Assembly: GCA_018697195.1 (NCBI GenBank) | Contig: CM031857.1 | Coordinates: forward strand, 97,473,674 to 97,537,673 | DNA length: 64,000 bases | Origin: Certhia americana | Taxonomy: Eukaryota; Chordata; Aves; Passeriformes; Certhiidae | Reading direction: 5' to 3' | In this document: piece by piece, positions 38,725 through 52,628 of the stretch | Position numbering within the stretch: the first letter of the stretch is position 1 | Layout: each line of letters opens with the position of its first letter | The notes under the pieces: generated by a model | Told to the model about the DNA's origin: nothing | The model's database searches: none | Seen by the model: the letters and a program-made list of their open reading frames with translations, nothing else | Position numbers and translations under genes: made by a program

Positions 38725-38761
38725 AAACAGAACCATCTCTTTTAGAGAGATGGTTCTGTTT
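38725..38761. repeat. Perfect 16-bp inverted repeat (hairpin) near exon 2 acceptor
   Basis: The arm AAACAGAACCATCTCT at 38725-38740 is the exact reverse complement of 38746-38761, with the 5-nt loop TTTAG. In the pre-mRNA it would form a 16-bp stem ending 55 nt upstream of the last intron base before exon 2, just outside the usual branch-point zone. The flanks do not extend the pairing, so it is not an obvious microRNA precursor. Confidence 0.9.
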
Positions 38762-40003
38762 TCTCTCTTTTCATCTGTTCAGCTCTTTTCTATTGCTAGA
38801 AAAAACAACATAGGTTCTTCTCACCAAAGCCATTTTCTTGGACATCTCTAACCTTTCAAATATCTATTTTCCCTAGAGCAGCATTCCTTAAAAGGGAAAC
38901 AGACATGCAAAACAAGAAGTCAATTCTGTCTGAAGCCATTTAATCAAGTATTGTTGCAAAAACATTAGGATTCCAGCAACAAAAAGCACAAAACAGGGAA
39001 GGGAGGAAAAAAAAGCACCCTTGCCTGCTTTTCCCAGTTTGCTTTCTCTGTACACTACTTGATTGTCACTTATTTCTTTTCCTGCACCATTGGTCAAAGA
39101 AGCAGACCTCCAAAGGCCCATGGACAACACACATCTCCCACATCTTGCTAATGTGACTCCAGCAGACTTGGAGAGTGCACTGGCAGAGCCCCTTTTCCAA
39201 CACACCTCATCTCCTCCTTATGATGAGGCTGTGTTTAGAATATAACCGACTAAAGGACAAGATATTCCATGTTTTTGAAGAGAACAAAATAACAACCTAT
39301 TTGTTACATTTATAGAGGAAAACAGCATGAAATATGCTACATCTCTGTAAGGTACTAATTATGCTTGGAAAGCAACCCAAAAGCTTTAGCTGTTGTATAT
39401 CCCACCTGTGAGAACCTACACAAAAAACTATTCTCCTAGTATTCAGCTTGGCCCAGAGAAGCAATCATCACTCAAAGACAAGAGCAAGCACAAAGACAAA
39501 CTTAAGATCTGACAATTAACTTAAAGCAAGACTTTCAGAATTCATCCAAGCATCATCAAAGAGCACAGATTAGTACAGGGAGAGAAAGAAGAATTTGTTT
39601 TTCGTTCTAACCATGTTAAAAAATAAGTTAAAAAATAAACATCAATCTTGTCAGTAAGTATAACGTGACGCAGCTGCTGATAATGAAACATTCTGATGCA
39701 CATCAGCTGGTCTGTAAGAAACCCACCGACCTGCCTTTTATCACAACATGACAGACTTACAATTAATAACCATCATTCTCATTTTCGATTTAAATTTCAA
39801 CATCTGTACCTTCACTATATACTAATTTTTTTCACTGTCAACTTATGATTCATCTGTTTTGCACATCCATGCCAAAGGATGTCCACTGACTTTAAAAATT
39901 ATTGGTTGAAGCTCCTTAATATAAAAATCACCAGAAGTTGACTTTGTTTAGCAGTTATGCATCCTGTTGTTTGTAAATAAGTTCGTGGACATTTCCATAT
40001 ATT

Positions 40004-40083
40004 TTGCCCATATATGTGCATGTATATTTATATACACTTATACAACCTGTACATACATTTATATTTAAACATATATATGCACA
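40004..40083. repeat. TA/CATA-rich low-complexity stretch
   Basis: An alternating pyrimidine-purine region of TATATGTGCATGTATATTT-type sequence runs for about 80 bp. It is a degenerate dinucleotide microsatellite. Confidence 0.65.
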
Positions 40084-41444
40084 CTGATGACTGTGTGGGT
40101 ATATTCACATAGAGGTATGAGACCAAAACCATAAACAAATGTGCAGCACCATTTAGCAATATGGATTAAAGGAATTACACAGTTAACACCCTTTCTTGTG
40201 ATTCATGAAATATGGTTGAATTCAGCAAGGAATTTTTTTTTCCCCCAGAATAGTTTTTTTAAGTCATTAGGAAATCATAATAGAATAAAGACATTACCTC
40301 AATGTCAACAACTGGACCTCTCTATACTTAATGCTTGTACTATGATCAATGTCTTTAGAGTATTTATAATACTAGCATAAATATCATTTATGCACCTTTT
40401 TTAGCATAAACATAATTTATGGGCTACATATGCAAAACTTCTGTGCTACTCCAGTACTTGCAGTACTTTTGTTACTTCATTTTTTGCCTCTTCACCCCCT
40501 CTTGCTCTTCTGATTACTATTGACTAACCAGATTTAGTAATCTCAAACTAAAGGTTTGCACAGTGTCACAAGTCAAGCTGCATAGCTTAACTCAAGCAAA
40601 ACCAAACCAGCAAGAGTCACATAAACCTGATTTGCAAAACTGCAAGTAAACATTTACATTTTTTAAAAAGCTGTTGTCATTTATAGATAAAAGTGATCAA
40701 GAGCAGCATCCACAACCAGACAATGTATACAACAAAATTAATTCCTTTCCAACCCTGATAAAACAAAAGAAACTTTACAAGCACAGAAATATGCCAATCA
40801 ATCCTTGTGAACATAATATATAAAGTATTCTACAGTCAAAATGGTACAGACAGAGAAATATAGGGGTTTATGGTGGACTTTAGGGGGGTTTTATCTTAGT
40901 TATTTCTCCATCATAAGTATTTTCATAAACAAAAATATCACTGATATGTCTACCATAAAAAATTTAAATTCTAACTTCTAACATTAAAAAAGGAATGTGA
41001 AGCAAAAATTCCACTCCTTAGAAAATGTTAAGGTAACAGAACACATGTTCCTGTTTCCTACAGACCACAAAAAACAGTGCAGCATGGGACTTTTAGGAAT
41101 TACCACAAATTGGGCAAAGGCTCCTTAACTGAATTCTACATGAACACATGAATATTTCTCTTTTTCAGACAGATTTGCCCTTGGCAATTATTAACTCTGG
41201 AGGTAACTCCTCATGCTCAGCCTTATCTCTGAGGTGGCTCTGCAAGCAGTGAGCTGTTGCACTGTAAAGCCCAGCTCCAACATCAGCCCTGCTAAATAAA
41301 GTAGGTGACCTCAGAGACAGGGCTTGCAAGCTGTGGTACAGCCCTGCACTAAAGTTCTGCTTTGGGGACTCCAGCAAACCTCTGCACTGAATTGGGCTGC
41401 TTCTTGTGAGCAGAGCACCCAACTCAGCACTACCTAGGCATGGA

Positions 41445-41592
41445 ACATCCCATCCTTCCACCTATGCAGGTGGTAGGATCACAATCCCTGGAAGTATTTA
41501 AAAGATATGTAGAGATAGTGGTGGACTTGGCAGTGCTGGGTGTTGGACTTGATGATCTTAGTCTTTTTCAACCTAAATGGTTCTATGATTTG
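41445..41592 (+). mobile_element. CR1 LINE 3'-end fragment
   Basis: The plus strand carries ATCCCTGGAAGTATTTAAAA followed by a GTGGTGGACTTGGCAGTGCTGG-type stretch and TTGGACTTGATGATCTTAG, then TTCAACCTAAATGG and TTCTATGATTT. This is the classic 3' end of bird CR1 elements. About 150 bp can be recognised and the left boundary is uncertain. It is antisense to ARHGAP6. Confidence 0.85.
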
Positions 41593-44500
41593 TTTTTTTG
41601 TTGTAGGAATTCAAGGATTTGAAGCCAACACAAAGGTAAAAGCACCAAACAAGATTATGAGGCCTGTTCCTTTCAACCAGGTTTTTATTCTGCCTGTTTG
41701 CAAGTCAAACTATGTTTCTGGTGCTCACTGTCAAGCTAAAAACAGTCCTTTACAACATCTGCACCTTTCAATCCCTCAACAGGTTGCTGAGATTAAAGAA
41801 TGTGCAATCACTCTGCCCAATTGCTGAGCACTAAAGAAGACATTCCTTTTCAATACTTGATGGGTTTGATAAAATCTCTGCTAGGTCACATTAACATAGG
41901 TTTTTATTATGTTAATGGAACACATGACTAATAAACTAAAATACTTTTGGAAAATCACGTGGTAGGCAAGGCCAATGAAATCTCCTAATTTTTAAAGGCT
42001 CAAGAAACATTTCCTTGAAAAATTCTGTTTCACTTTGCAAATATCTATCACTTATATATCACTGTCTTCTATGAGTCAAAACACAGTAAGAATTTAATCT
42101 ATTCAAATACTCCTATGCTTTACAAAACACAAGGTAAATTAAAGGCTTCATCTTCCTCCCAAAGCACTCCACAGTTATACAAACAGCTTGTAAATTATTG
42201 CAAAATCATCCAGGCTTGGGAAAGTTCCAGAAGAGCCAAGATCCCTTGAAGAATGGGTGCTGGTGTAATTACATCTGCCTTAAGCTATTCTGCACTCTGT
42301 GGGGCAACCAAAGGAAGAAAAGGGCAGCACAGACATGAAGAATATTTTCTTTTTCTTTCCCCATATGAGAGACAACACTTCACCAGCCTAATTCAACATC
42401 AGCCTGGCCTAGCTGGAAACTTAAAAGTAGCAGAAGATCTTTAAGCAACAAGTCAGAATGACATGTTTGTTTTTTGAAGCTCATGCCCGTACATGTATGT
42501 AGTAGCACACACGTTGCTCTCTATTATTCAAATTATAGAAATGTAGGTCTGAATATGCTCTGCAAATGACTCCATCACCAAGAAGAAAAAAAAGGCAAAA
42601 CACAAGCAGAAGAGTGTAAACAGAAATACTGTTCTGGGATAAAGTGATCAGCCTGACAGGACATTAACTGCTAACTGCACAGCTGCTTCCATCAAACAAT
42701 TTTAAGAAACCATAATCTAGACTAAAAGCCTTCTCTGGTTTCTTCCACCAGCCAGTCACATATTTTTCCTCTCAGGTCTGCACTTCCAGCTGCATTTTCT
42801 CTCTGGCACTCCCATTAACATCTAACATCTTTCCTCCATTCAACCGAGCAGTTCACTTACCAGGTAGCTACCTAAAAATACCAGAGCAGATGACTCAGCA
42901 AAGAAGATGACTGGAAAACTGCACCTTTTGCCTCTGAAGAATCTGAGTATGTTCATTTTCTCTGTACTTCTTGTCCACAGTCATGAGCACAATCATAAGC
43001 ACATTTTTAGTAAGATGCAGACTGCAACTTTTCTGATATTCAGACATTTTTCTAATAGGTTGGATGTTTGGCAGCTCCAAAACAAACATTAAGTGGTACA
43101 TCCTGACTTAAGTAACACTGTGTACTTAAATTACTCTTAAGCATGGCTAAACTATTCTTGTGTGCCTGACACCTCTTCCTCCCCAGCCTCCAACAGAAAA
43201 TCTTGCAGACGTCTTTTAGAAAAGCCTCTTTCTTCTGTCTTTTGTACAATACAGAAACTGGTTAACAACTGCATGGAATGCTGAATGTAGATGCAAATCT
43301 ATAGGCAGTGATCAACCTTGATTTCTGTGGAGTTTCAAGCCTTAGTGACTTAAGTGGATGGTGCACAGGCTGGGACACATCACAGTTTTATAAAAAAGAA
43401 TCTAATGCAAGATGGAGAGTGCAATTTTTATCTTATGCTTTATTGCTATTGTTAATGACTTTAGTCTGTACTCATTTAGGTGAACACCATTATCAGATTA
43501 GCTGTCTACTTTTCATTAGTCTTTTGCTCATATCCATTTGAAAGCACTAAGATCAAAACCAATTATGTCTACTTGTTTCTGTCCTAGCAACTTTTAGCTA
43601 TGTGCTTGTATTTAGATGGGTGTCCACTGCAAAAGAACTCAGTAGTTTTGCATAAAAAGATTATATTGCACATAACATGGCAAATACAGTAGTAGAGTGT
43701 CTTAATTCTGCTTGTTTAATTATTTCTTTCATGAAAACATGTATTACTACCATTCTACAACCTTTTGCTTCCACTTGTTATTTATTTCAACTCCCTCTAC
43801 AATTATTTCCAGACTCCTCAGGCACAAACTCTCCCAGTCTGACTGCTGGGACAGGTAATCCCTCTCTTCTTCATTGCCCTGTGTTGCTGTTAGGAAAAAA
43901 CCCAAAACCAGTTCTGAACTGAAAGTCAGTCACTTCAGTGCAGCTACATACTCTATCCTATTGAATCAACATACAGAATACTGTTCCTGAACAGGATGAG
44001 AATGAAGGAGAAGGAGAAAACCAATTTAAGTAGGCTTTTAAGCATTACTTGCAGTTAAGGACAGCATGGAAACTCCTTTACTAGTTTACTACTCCATTAC
44101 TCCCATCCTAGATAACCACCTGCAAATTAATGAAAGGTTAGAAAGCAGTAGATTGTACAAGTGTGCTTGCTATAGCCTGACTCTCTCTGCCTCCCTCACT
44201 TCAGATGCTCTTCCATAGCCAGCTCAGTGCATTACAGGCAGCACACTGATTTCCAGCAGGCACTGCAAACTACTGCAACCTAGGATGCTCTGGGATCACA
44301 CAGCTGCTCCTAAGTGTCTGCTACTACTGCAAAAGAATTCTTTCAGATGAATGAAATGCCACCTCAATACTGTTCAAAGAAGCACAAGATTTGCTGAGTG
44401 ACATCAAAGCATTCAGAGGAAGATATCTAAACATGGATGTACAAAGTATGGGGCCCCAACAATTAATCTTCATTAAGAAAGACTGACTTCACTAAGGTTG

Positions 44501-45332
44501 TTATCTAGGGTGACATCCTGTTCCCCTTGACGTCAGTGCCAAAATTATTAATATGATGTCTCCACTAGGACGAGAGTAAGTACAGTCCAGACGATTCTGT
44601 GTTAGTTGGAAGCCTTGAACTAAAGTTGCCTTATCTCATGTTATATTGTATTTAAGTGTAACTTTGTCAGAAAGATCACATTTCACAAAACACTGGTTGA
44701 GATAACAGAACTACTTAATGGCAATTAATACAACCACTGCATTGCCAAAGACAGGCACTTCCTCACATCCTGTCTCATTCCCAAGGCTGGAAATCCATGT
44801 ACTCAGGATCAGTACTGCAAGACAACCCCTGTGGGAACACTGGAAAGCTGGTATTCCACTCAGGGGAGACAGAATTTACACCCACAACAGAAATACTTCA
44901 TCTAGCAAGAAGGCATGAACCAGAGCCCAAGTAAAGATACAAATTTTAGACTATTACAGCAGTGATTTCCATTTATCAGAGTAAAAACTAACTTTACTCT
45001 AAGGATAAAAACAGACCAGAACAATGAGCATGCTTTCACTGCAGTATTAAAGTTGTTAAAATAAAGGGGAAAATATTTCCGGATCAACCTTTCCAAGTTT
45101 TCTAAATGCCTCAGGATACTATTTCATGTTTAGAGTATTTGAAAAGCATTCTCTTACAAAAACCTCATTTAATTCCTTTTCTGACATTAATAAACCTGAA
45201 TGAAGGTTTATTAAAACACAAAGGTATTGCTCAGCAATTCATCCCTAACATAGGGACTCTATACCTGAACTTTTTTAACAGATCCAGAAAAGCAAACTCC
45301 AGAAGTTAGAAAGCTCCCCTAAAATGGTCAGA

Positions 45333-45348
45333 TTTTTTTTTTTTTTTT
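45333..45348. repeat. T16 homopolymer
   Basis: An uninterrupted run of 16 T, with no recognisable element attached. Confidence 0.8.
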
Positions 45349-47194
45349 AATTTCTTACTTCTGCAGATATCAATATTTCTTAAGGGATTTATGAGGAAGA
45401 ACTGAAATTAAACTAGAAGGGGCCAAATACCTTTTTGGAGGAGTCAAAACAGAGACAGAACACCTTTACAAGAACAGATCCATCTTCAGAATTACAGTTG
45501 AAAATTTGTTAGTCTTCATGTAAACAAATTTTTGATTATTTTCATGTGTAAGAGATTTAAGCCATATTGCAATACTCTGAATTTTGCTGCAGGTAAAGGG
45601 TACAAGCAGTGCTGTCACAACTATCACTGCATGAAGTAACAAGCTGAAAAATGGTAGTAATTAAACCATCTGAGAGCACAGTAATGAGCTACAAGTTTCA
45701 TCAATCTCAATACAAAAGATCTGGGATAGCCTGGCTTCATTAAGAGGAGAATTGTTTTCCCTTCTATTGGTTCATTTACTGTACATTTTGAGAGGCTGAT
45801 GCTATGTTTTTCCAAGTCTTAAAACTTGTTCCTGCTTCATTGGGAATAACATGAACTCTGCAAGCCAATGGCAGCTGAACCAAAAGCCAATTAAATAGCT
45901 GCACAAGTGTTATTTTTAGTGGAAAAGCTGCCTTAAATAGACCCCACTCCAGTTCCTATGACCAATACAGATGTGCTCGCAACAGCCCTCAGTGTTCAGC
46001 TGCCTGTGAAGGTGAATGAAGAACCACAGTCCTTGATACACTGAAGACTGGCATGTACTCTCTGAGTTTTCCTGTGCCACAGGTCATGGAAAAGGGAGGC
46101 TCTGTCCTGAGGACAACTCTTGCTCAATACTGCAGGCTACGGTATTCCATTCACTCCCTGAGTGCCATCTATTCAAGCTATGTCCTTACTAAATGTAAAG
46201 CTTCCTATGAGATTCTGATTATTGAAATAGTGCTCTTTCTCCTAAGCCTAACGAGATTAACGTTAAACAAACAAAATAGTAGGGCTGAAACTATATGTGA
46301 ACTGTATTTGAACAATCTAAATGAAAAAAAATATTATATGTCCTATCTGGTTATATGATCCTGAAGTAGTACAAAATACCCTGATGAAACAATGAGGATC
46401 TCTGCTTGCACAGCACAAAAGTTAACCATTTCTTCACCCAGTTAGAAGTATCAATGTGACCACAGCCAATGCTTTGAACAGTTAGGAGTGGTATCTATTT
46501 GTATTATGTTCCATATAAAAGAAAAAACTGCAACATTTTAGAAGGAAGGAAATTACCTACTATTTAAAAGAGAGAATGCATGTGAAAGAGTACACATTGT
46601 AATTTCCAAGCCTGCAAAAATTTTATCTGCCTAAGTATTGTACACAATAAGCTAAAAATACGTATTTGAGTACTTTAGTTTACTTCCTGGATTTTGAGCT
46701 TTTAAGACTCATGCAGACTACATGATCTGACAAGGACACTGTCAGAATCTCATAATGAAGTTAAAATCAAATAATTGTATAACTACAAGAACTAAGATCT
46801 GACTAACAGTAGAGTCTTTAAATTAGAGTATTTAATTCAATACAAACCCTATTTTTACTGTTTCAAGTGGTTCATGCCACCTTTTCTATAAACTTGTATG
46901 ACTGACAGAACGAAAACGAGGTCTGTTGCACACAGGAAAACAGTCATCTGAATACCTATATACCAGATCTGGCTGGAAAACAATTCTAGGGCGTTATTTT
47001 CTTCTTTTGCAGGGAGAGTGAGGCTGGGTGTGATTTACTTGATAGGTACAAAACGCAAGACATCTCTACATATTTATATTTGAAGAGTGAAGTGACAGCT
47101 CTCAGTTACTCAGCTACAACACAAAGGACTTGGGAAGAAGCCCAACCTACTGGTACTACCAGTAACTGGAGCAAAGGTTTGAACCAGACTTTCA

Positions 47195-48110
47195 CACAAT
47201 CACAGAAACATTTAGGTTGGAAAATACCTCTAAGATCATCATGTCTAACCTTTGACTGGACACCACCATGTAAACTAAGCCACAAGCACTGTGTGGCACA
47301 TTGTCATCACCTGAACAACTCCAGGGACAGTGGCGGACTCCACCACCTTCCTGGGAAGCATATGTCAATACTTAGCAACCCTCTCAGTGAAGAAATTACT
47401 CAGAATGTCCAACCTGAACTTGCCAAGATGCAACTTGAGGGTATGTCATCTCCTATTGCTGGTTGCAGTGAGCAGTAAGTTCCCCCTTAACCTTTGTCTT
47501 CCTCCAGGCTAAACAACTCCACCTCCCTCAGCCACTGCTCACAAGACCTGTGCTCCAGACCCTTCCTCAGCTACACTGCCCTCCTCTGGACATACTCCAG
47601 CATCTCAGTGTCTTTCTTGTGGTGAGGGATCCAAAAGTGAACATAGGACTTGGGGTGTGATGTCACCAGTGCCCAGGACAGGGGAAGAATCACTTCTCTT
47701 GACCTACTGGCCACACTATTTCTGGTACAGGCAAAGATGCCATTGATCTTTTTGGCCCCCCTGGGCACTGCTGGCTCATGTTCAGCCACTGTCAACCAGC
47801 ATCCTCACGCCCAAAATTTTCCACTGGGCCACTTTCCAGACACTCTTCCCCCAGACTGGAAAGATGCATTGGGTTGTTGTGACTGAAGTGCAGGACCAAG
47901 CACTTGGTATTCTTGAACCTCATGTTGCTGGGCTTGGCCCATGGATCCAGGTTTACCCCATCCCAGACAATTGCCCTATTCAGGAGGCCACTGTCTACTC
48001 CAGTATCTCCCCCTCTGCTATGCTGAACCTCAGTAGAGATTGCCAGCCCCCTTCCAGAGCCATCTGCAAACTCATTACATGAATGGCTACTCTCAGGGCT
48101 GATTTGGACA
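47195..48110 (-). mobile_element. CR1 LINE, decayed 3' portion
   Basis: Read on the minus strand, the element runs from about 48110 down to the 3' terminus at about 47198 (complement of ACACAATCACAGAAACATTT then AGGTTGGAAAATACCTCTAAG). ORF2 remnants are readable: LVLHFSHNNPMHLSSLGEE at about 47860-47915, and [32 protein letters not shown] and [13 protein letters not shown] at about 47575-47745. Frame changes between these blocks, plus stops, show it is dead. It is sense to ARHGAP6. Sequence from 48110 to about 48230 may belong to it but is unclear. Confidence 0.9.
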
Positions 48111-51007
48111 CCTCGAACAGTGACCACCCACCAACTCTGTGCTGTGACCATGTGTGCTTCCTCATGCACATTCTCTCTTCCATAAACTGGCTGAGATAAA
48201 GGCTGAAAAAAGGTTGTAGGAGCCATTTTCATATTTAAAGAAGTTTTCTTTGACTCATGACTTTAAATCACCAGACAGCAGTGCTGCAGTGCAAATGACA
48301 TAAGAGTTCTAGAAGGTGGGGGCAAGTGCATTTCAAACATGCAACAAGTAAGCAATTAGCTTTTAGAAAACAGGAATTTTCACTTCTTTTGCTACATAAT
48401 CACTCTATACTTCAGTTCTATCACTCTCACATTATGTTCACGTGTGCAAACACCACCCTGTGCTGCCCACTGATGTCATGCAGCCTGGGACAAGTTTGTA
48501 GCACTGAGTGAGTTACAGTTCTCTGCGAATCTACTCAGTTTATTGGGACTGCATTTCTTCCTTTGTTTGTTGGGGTTTTTATAAGATCTGGGATATCAAA
48601 TTCCACCCACACCAGAAGCTGTTTTGCTGATTCTGTCTCTTTCCCGAAGACCCCGCAAAGACAATTCTCTATGGAAAAGTTCAGAAAATATATGTAGCCT
48701 AATAACAAGAAAAAATACCGTGAGTACAAAGAGGTAGCTTTGCACTCCTTAGTATTATGAATACTTTTCATCCATGCAATTACTTTTCCTCTTCTTTCCA
48801 TGCAATGAAGCATGTGATCCCTTTTTGCAAAGCACAGCACAGGACATTAAGTTAGTTTAATGTAAAGTACTATTTTGACATTTCTTAGTTTACTAGAAAA
48901 AAAAGTTTACTGTTTGCACACATGACTCTACTGATTTGCCATTAAGTTCAATACCAAACAGAGTTTAAATATTTCCTAAGAAACCACTTCAACTATACTG
49001 GAACTATACAAACAGCTCTGAATGGATATATAGCTATAGGTCAGACTGATGGATCTTTGTACATACCTGGACAGATCACTAAAGAGCACCTGGAAGCTCA
49101 CCATTGTCTACTAACATGGATGCTTGTTAAAAATGTGACTTCTAAAGTAAGAAATGTAAACTGGATCCACACAAATAAAAACACTGTGCTGCAACACCAA
49201 TTTTCAGGAAAAAGGTACATTTTCTAAACTGCCCCTCCAATCTGAAGAACCCCAAGCTCAAACTGTGCCCATAAGACATTCCGCCACTTCTCTCTTTGTT
49301 TTTAAACTGCACGTTTACTTTGGACAGAAAAGGGAAAAATAACCATAAAGTTCCCACTGTTATGAAAAACAGAAACAATTGCTAGAGTTACAAGCTCCTC
49401 ACAGACGGAGCCAGATGATGAACAGCTCTGGATCTCTACTTTTTTGCATGCAGTTAACTTGAATTTAAAAACGCAACAGTAACACAGCCATGGCCATAAA
49501 ACCTGATGCTTACAGAAACTGTTATTTGCCAAAATGAACCTCAGCAGCCACAGCTGTCATGCCATCAGCTTTCAAAACCCCTTTATCCTCAGCACATTTT
49601 GCTCACATCTCTCTGTGTTACGTGCCCTTCATGCACAGAGCATACAAAAAAGGATAAAAATGTCACCACAGAATCTAAAGCAAAGCACCTGACGAAGCCA
49701 CTCAAATACAAATCAGCCTAATTATACAATTTGGTTTCCAAACATTAATGTCACTTCTCATTCCATAGTTTCATTATTCTCAGTCTTTATGAAAACAGGC
49801 ACGATCATGAAACTGGTCTGAAAACAAATAGTATTTGAGGGCTCTCAGTTCGTTGATAGATTTCCAGAGCCTGGTGAGTGCTTGGTAGTGCCAACTTTTT
49901 TCCCCACTGAATCAAAGATGTTCTCTTCAAACCACCTAAAGCCCAAAAACATTAACTCTGATGTCACATGAACACCCCGTTCAGACTATGCTCTCCATCA
50001 CACTTACCTCTATCCTATGACATACAGATTATTCGGTTTCCTTACCCATTAAGTGAGCTCTCTTTTGTCTTCGGTGTTCTTTAGTATTTGATCAAACCAG
50101 GCTTGAATTACAGATGCAGATCCAGATATGCTGTATCATAAAATAAATTAAGAATAATGTTGTTGACCTGCAGCTGTGTATTAAGCAGCTGAGAGTGAGC
50201 CCAGCTAGAGCAGCTGCGACTCCCAGGACACCTTTTGCTGCCAAACGTCATGAATCTTAAAGAGGAAAAGTTATCTTTTCCTTTCTCTGCTTTGAAGAAA
50301 GCTGAGAGCCTGGTCCAAGGAAAAGCTCAGTCACACAGACAAGTTGTGACTGGGCTCCCTCCTTTTTACTCCAGAGATGTGCTGAGATAGTACAAGGAGC
50401 TGTGAGGAAGGGGCAGATCTCCTCCCAAGAATCCTTCAACTTGGCGATGTGCAAGCTCAGAACCAACTGCAACTGCCCCAACTCCCCCTCTATCAGGAGT
50501 AGCCAGGGGTGCTGGACACAGCTGCTGTGGCACCTTAGAACACAGCAAGGAGTTCTCAGCAGCTTCTGCCTGACCTTCTCACACAGAGCTTTTTGAAACA
50601 CCTTTGAAAACTTATTCAGGCAGGCCAGTTATATTTGTAACATGATTTTGACAACAGCAACACAGATACTGAGCATTTTACACAGTCTGCTAGGGAAAAA
50701 AAAAATCCTTGATAAAGGCACTGCTTCATAAATAATGTCTGTCATGTTCACAGTCCCCATACAGAATGCTGTCATCTATAGTGCGTGGGCAGAGAGCGTA
50801 GGAAATTTGTGAGAAACAAACAGTGAATCACCAATTATTCTGATGGCAGCTCTGCCCTGTGTGGCTTTTCACCAAGACATTCTTCAGAGTGACAAGTTTG
50901 TTTGCTGGCTGGCACAATCTAGTGCTTCATCAGATTGCACACAGAACCACGGGCTAGATAGAGTTCATGGCAATGCCAAGGGAGATTATGTAGTGTAACT
51001 TTCTGGA

Positions 51008-51022
51008 TTTTTTTTTTTTTTT
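51008..51022. repeat. T15 homopolymer
   Basis: A run of 15 T in intronic sequence, with no element recognised beside it. Confidence 0.75.
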
Positions 51023-52614
51023 CATCCAAATATCTACGCAGATGCTTTGTCCACCTCTAGACCAGAAGGCTGAAGAGCTGCACACCAGTCAGGGTATGAG
51101 AGTCCCAGCTCAGAAACTCACAGTCCCTCCTGGGTTGACATCTTGACCATTAGCCTGGCTCCTGATAGCACCAAACCCAGACATCACATCTCCCTTATGA
51201 AAGCCCAGGGAAATCAACGCAGAGGCCTCAGCATTTTCAGTGCCTCTTAGCTCTGACATCAAATCCTCAAATTATGCAGCTCCTCATCTCCATTTCCAGC
51301 CTCTTTCCACACTGCTGCCCAGGGCTGAGAGGTGCCAAGACCAGCTGGTGTGCTTCACATTAGGCATCAAACCATACAAGATTTCCAAGGCAAAAAAGCT
51401 TTTATCTGCAGAGAGAGCTGAATAACCCCAGCAAAGTACTGTCACTGACTGCCGAGATGCTGCAGCCAAAGAGCAGTGTCCTGCTAGTCTGCTCATAAAT
51501 CTGCTGTACATTTGTAGTCCTTGCAATCTTTCTCCATAAGTTAAGTTTCTTTAGCCCACATATCCCTTGTGCCAATATTCTTTGAGTTTCCTTAATGAGC
51601 AAAAATCTTCTATTTATATAACTGGAAATGGGGTTGTGTTCCTTCTTGATCCTGGCTCACTCAAACCATGTGATGAAGGAACTGCCATTTCCAGCTCTGC
51701 ACAGCAGCTGCCCTGCAAAAAAAAATACCTAAAAATCACCAACCTTTCTTGGTGGCATGCATAAAGGTAAAATTTAATGTCTGTGAAGTATTGAGATAGC
51801 CTGACCCCCTTTTACTTCTGAGCTCCTGAGACAGGGTTTTTCCTTTATCTTAGATTCAAAAAAGTGAAGCAATATTGGAACTATAGGTACAATTTTATAT
51901 TTATTGGAAATACAGGTTGACAGAGCTTCCTTCTTAGAAATTGAATTCTGCTTTGAACCTGGATTCTTCAGATTATTCACCATATACTAAAAGTGTTCTC
52001 TGCAAAAAAAACTAGGGTTCTTTGGGGCACAGTGTCTACACTGCCTAATTGAACTTATTTTTATATAATTCCTATTAGCTACCAGCACATCTAGGGAGTT
52101 ATTTTTTCCATTTCAAACTACTTTTTTCAGTAATGCACAGCTTTATATTTAAAAACCTGCTCTCTGAATTAGATGTTATAACATAAACTGTTCATAGCTT
52201 ATGGAGATGCTATATAAAATATACCCTATCAACAACAAAAAGGAAGAAAACAAACATTTGTTTTGTTCTTTGGATTTTTTTTTTCCCAGAGCACTCAAAA
52301 ATACTCACCTTAAAATTTTGAATTGAGCTTGGCCGAAACTCTCATAGAAAAATTAAATGGTTCTGAGATTGCAACTTTGTCATTCACAGACAAGGAATAT
52401 GGGACTTTTAATTTGTTTCTTAATTGTGAAAAATTCCAAGGACTCACACTCTAGAGAGGTGCAGGATTAAGAGAACCAAATTAGCAGGCATTGAGAATTC
52501 CTCTGGCTGATCTCTTATTACACCAATGACCAACTCTAGACATAAATGCCTCATGGGACTGTGAAAAATAGCTTCAGAAACAGAAATGACCTAAAATCTC
52601 TGTTTTTCAGTGGG

Positions 52615-52628
52615 AAAAAAAAAAAAAA
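52615..52628. repeat. A14 homopolymer
   Basis: A run of 14 A in intronic sequence, with no parent retroposon recognised. Confidence 0.75.

Noticed and set aside
40375..40393. Small palindrome GCATAAAT-ATC-ATTTATGC
   Set aside because: An 8-bp AT-rich stem is expected by chance in DNA of this composition.
46150..46205. TTCAAGCTATGTCCTTAC, resembling the exon end that codes FSYE followed by VLT in amelogenin
   Set aside because: In the real gene those residues come from separate exons, and the preceding bases do not match the HPGHPGY exon. The resemblance is short and probably accidental.
47080..47478. 132-codon plus-strand frame
   Set aside because: Most of it is the antisense of the CR1 3' region on the minus strand, not a gene.
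49506..49721. Short Pro/Gln/His-rich open frame on the plus strand (NEPQQPQLSCHQL...), considered as an amelogenin exon relic
   Set aside because: The composition is only locally similar. There is no splice context, no continuing Pro/Gln repeat, and no matching neighbouring exon, so it is most likely chance.
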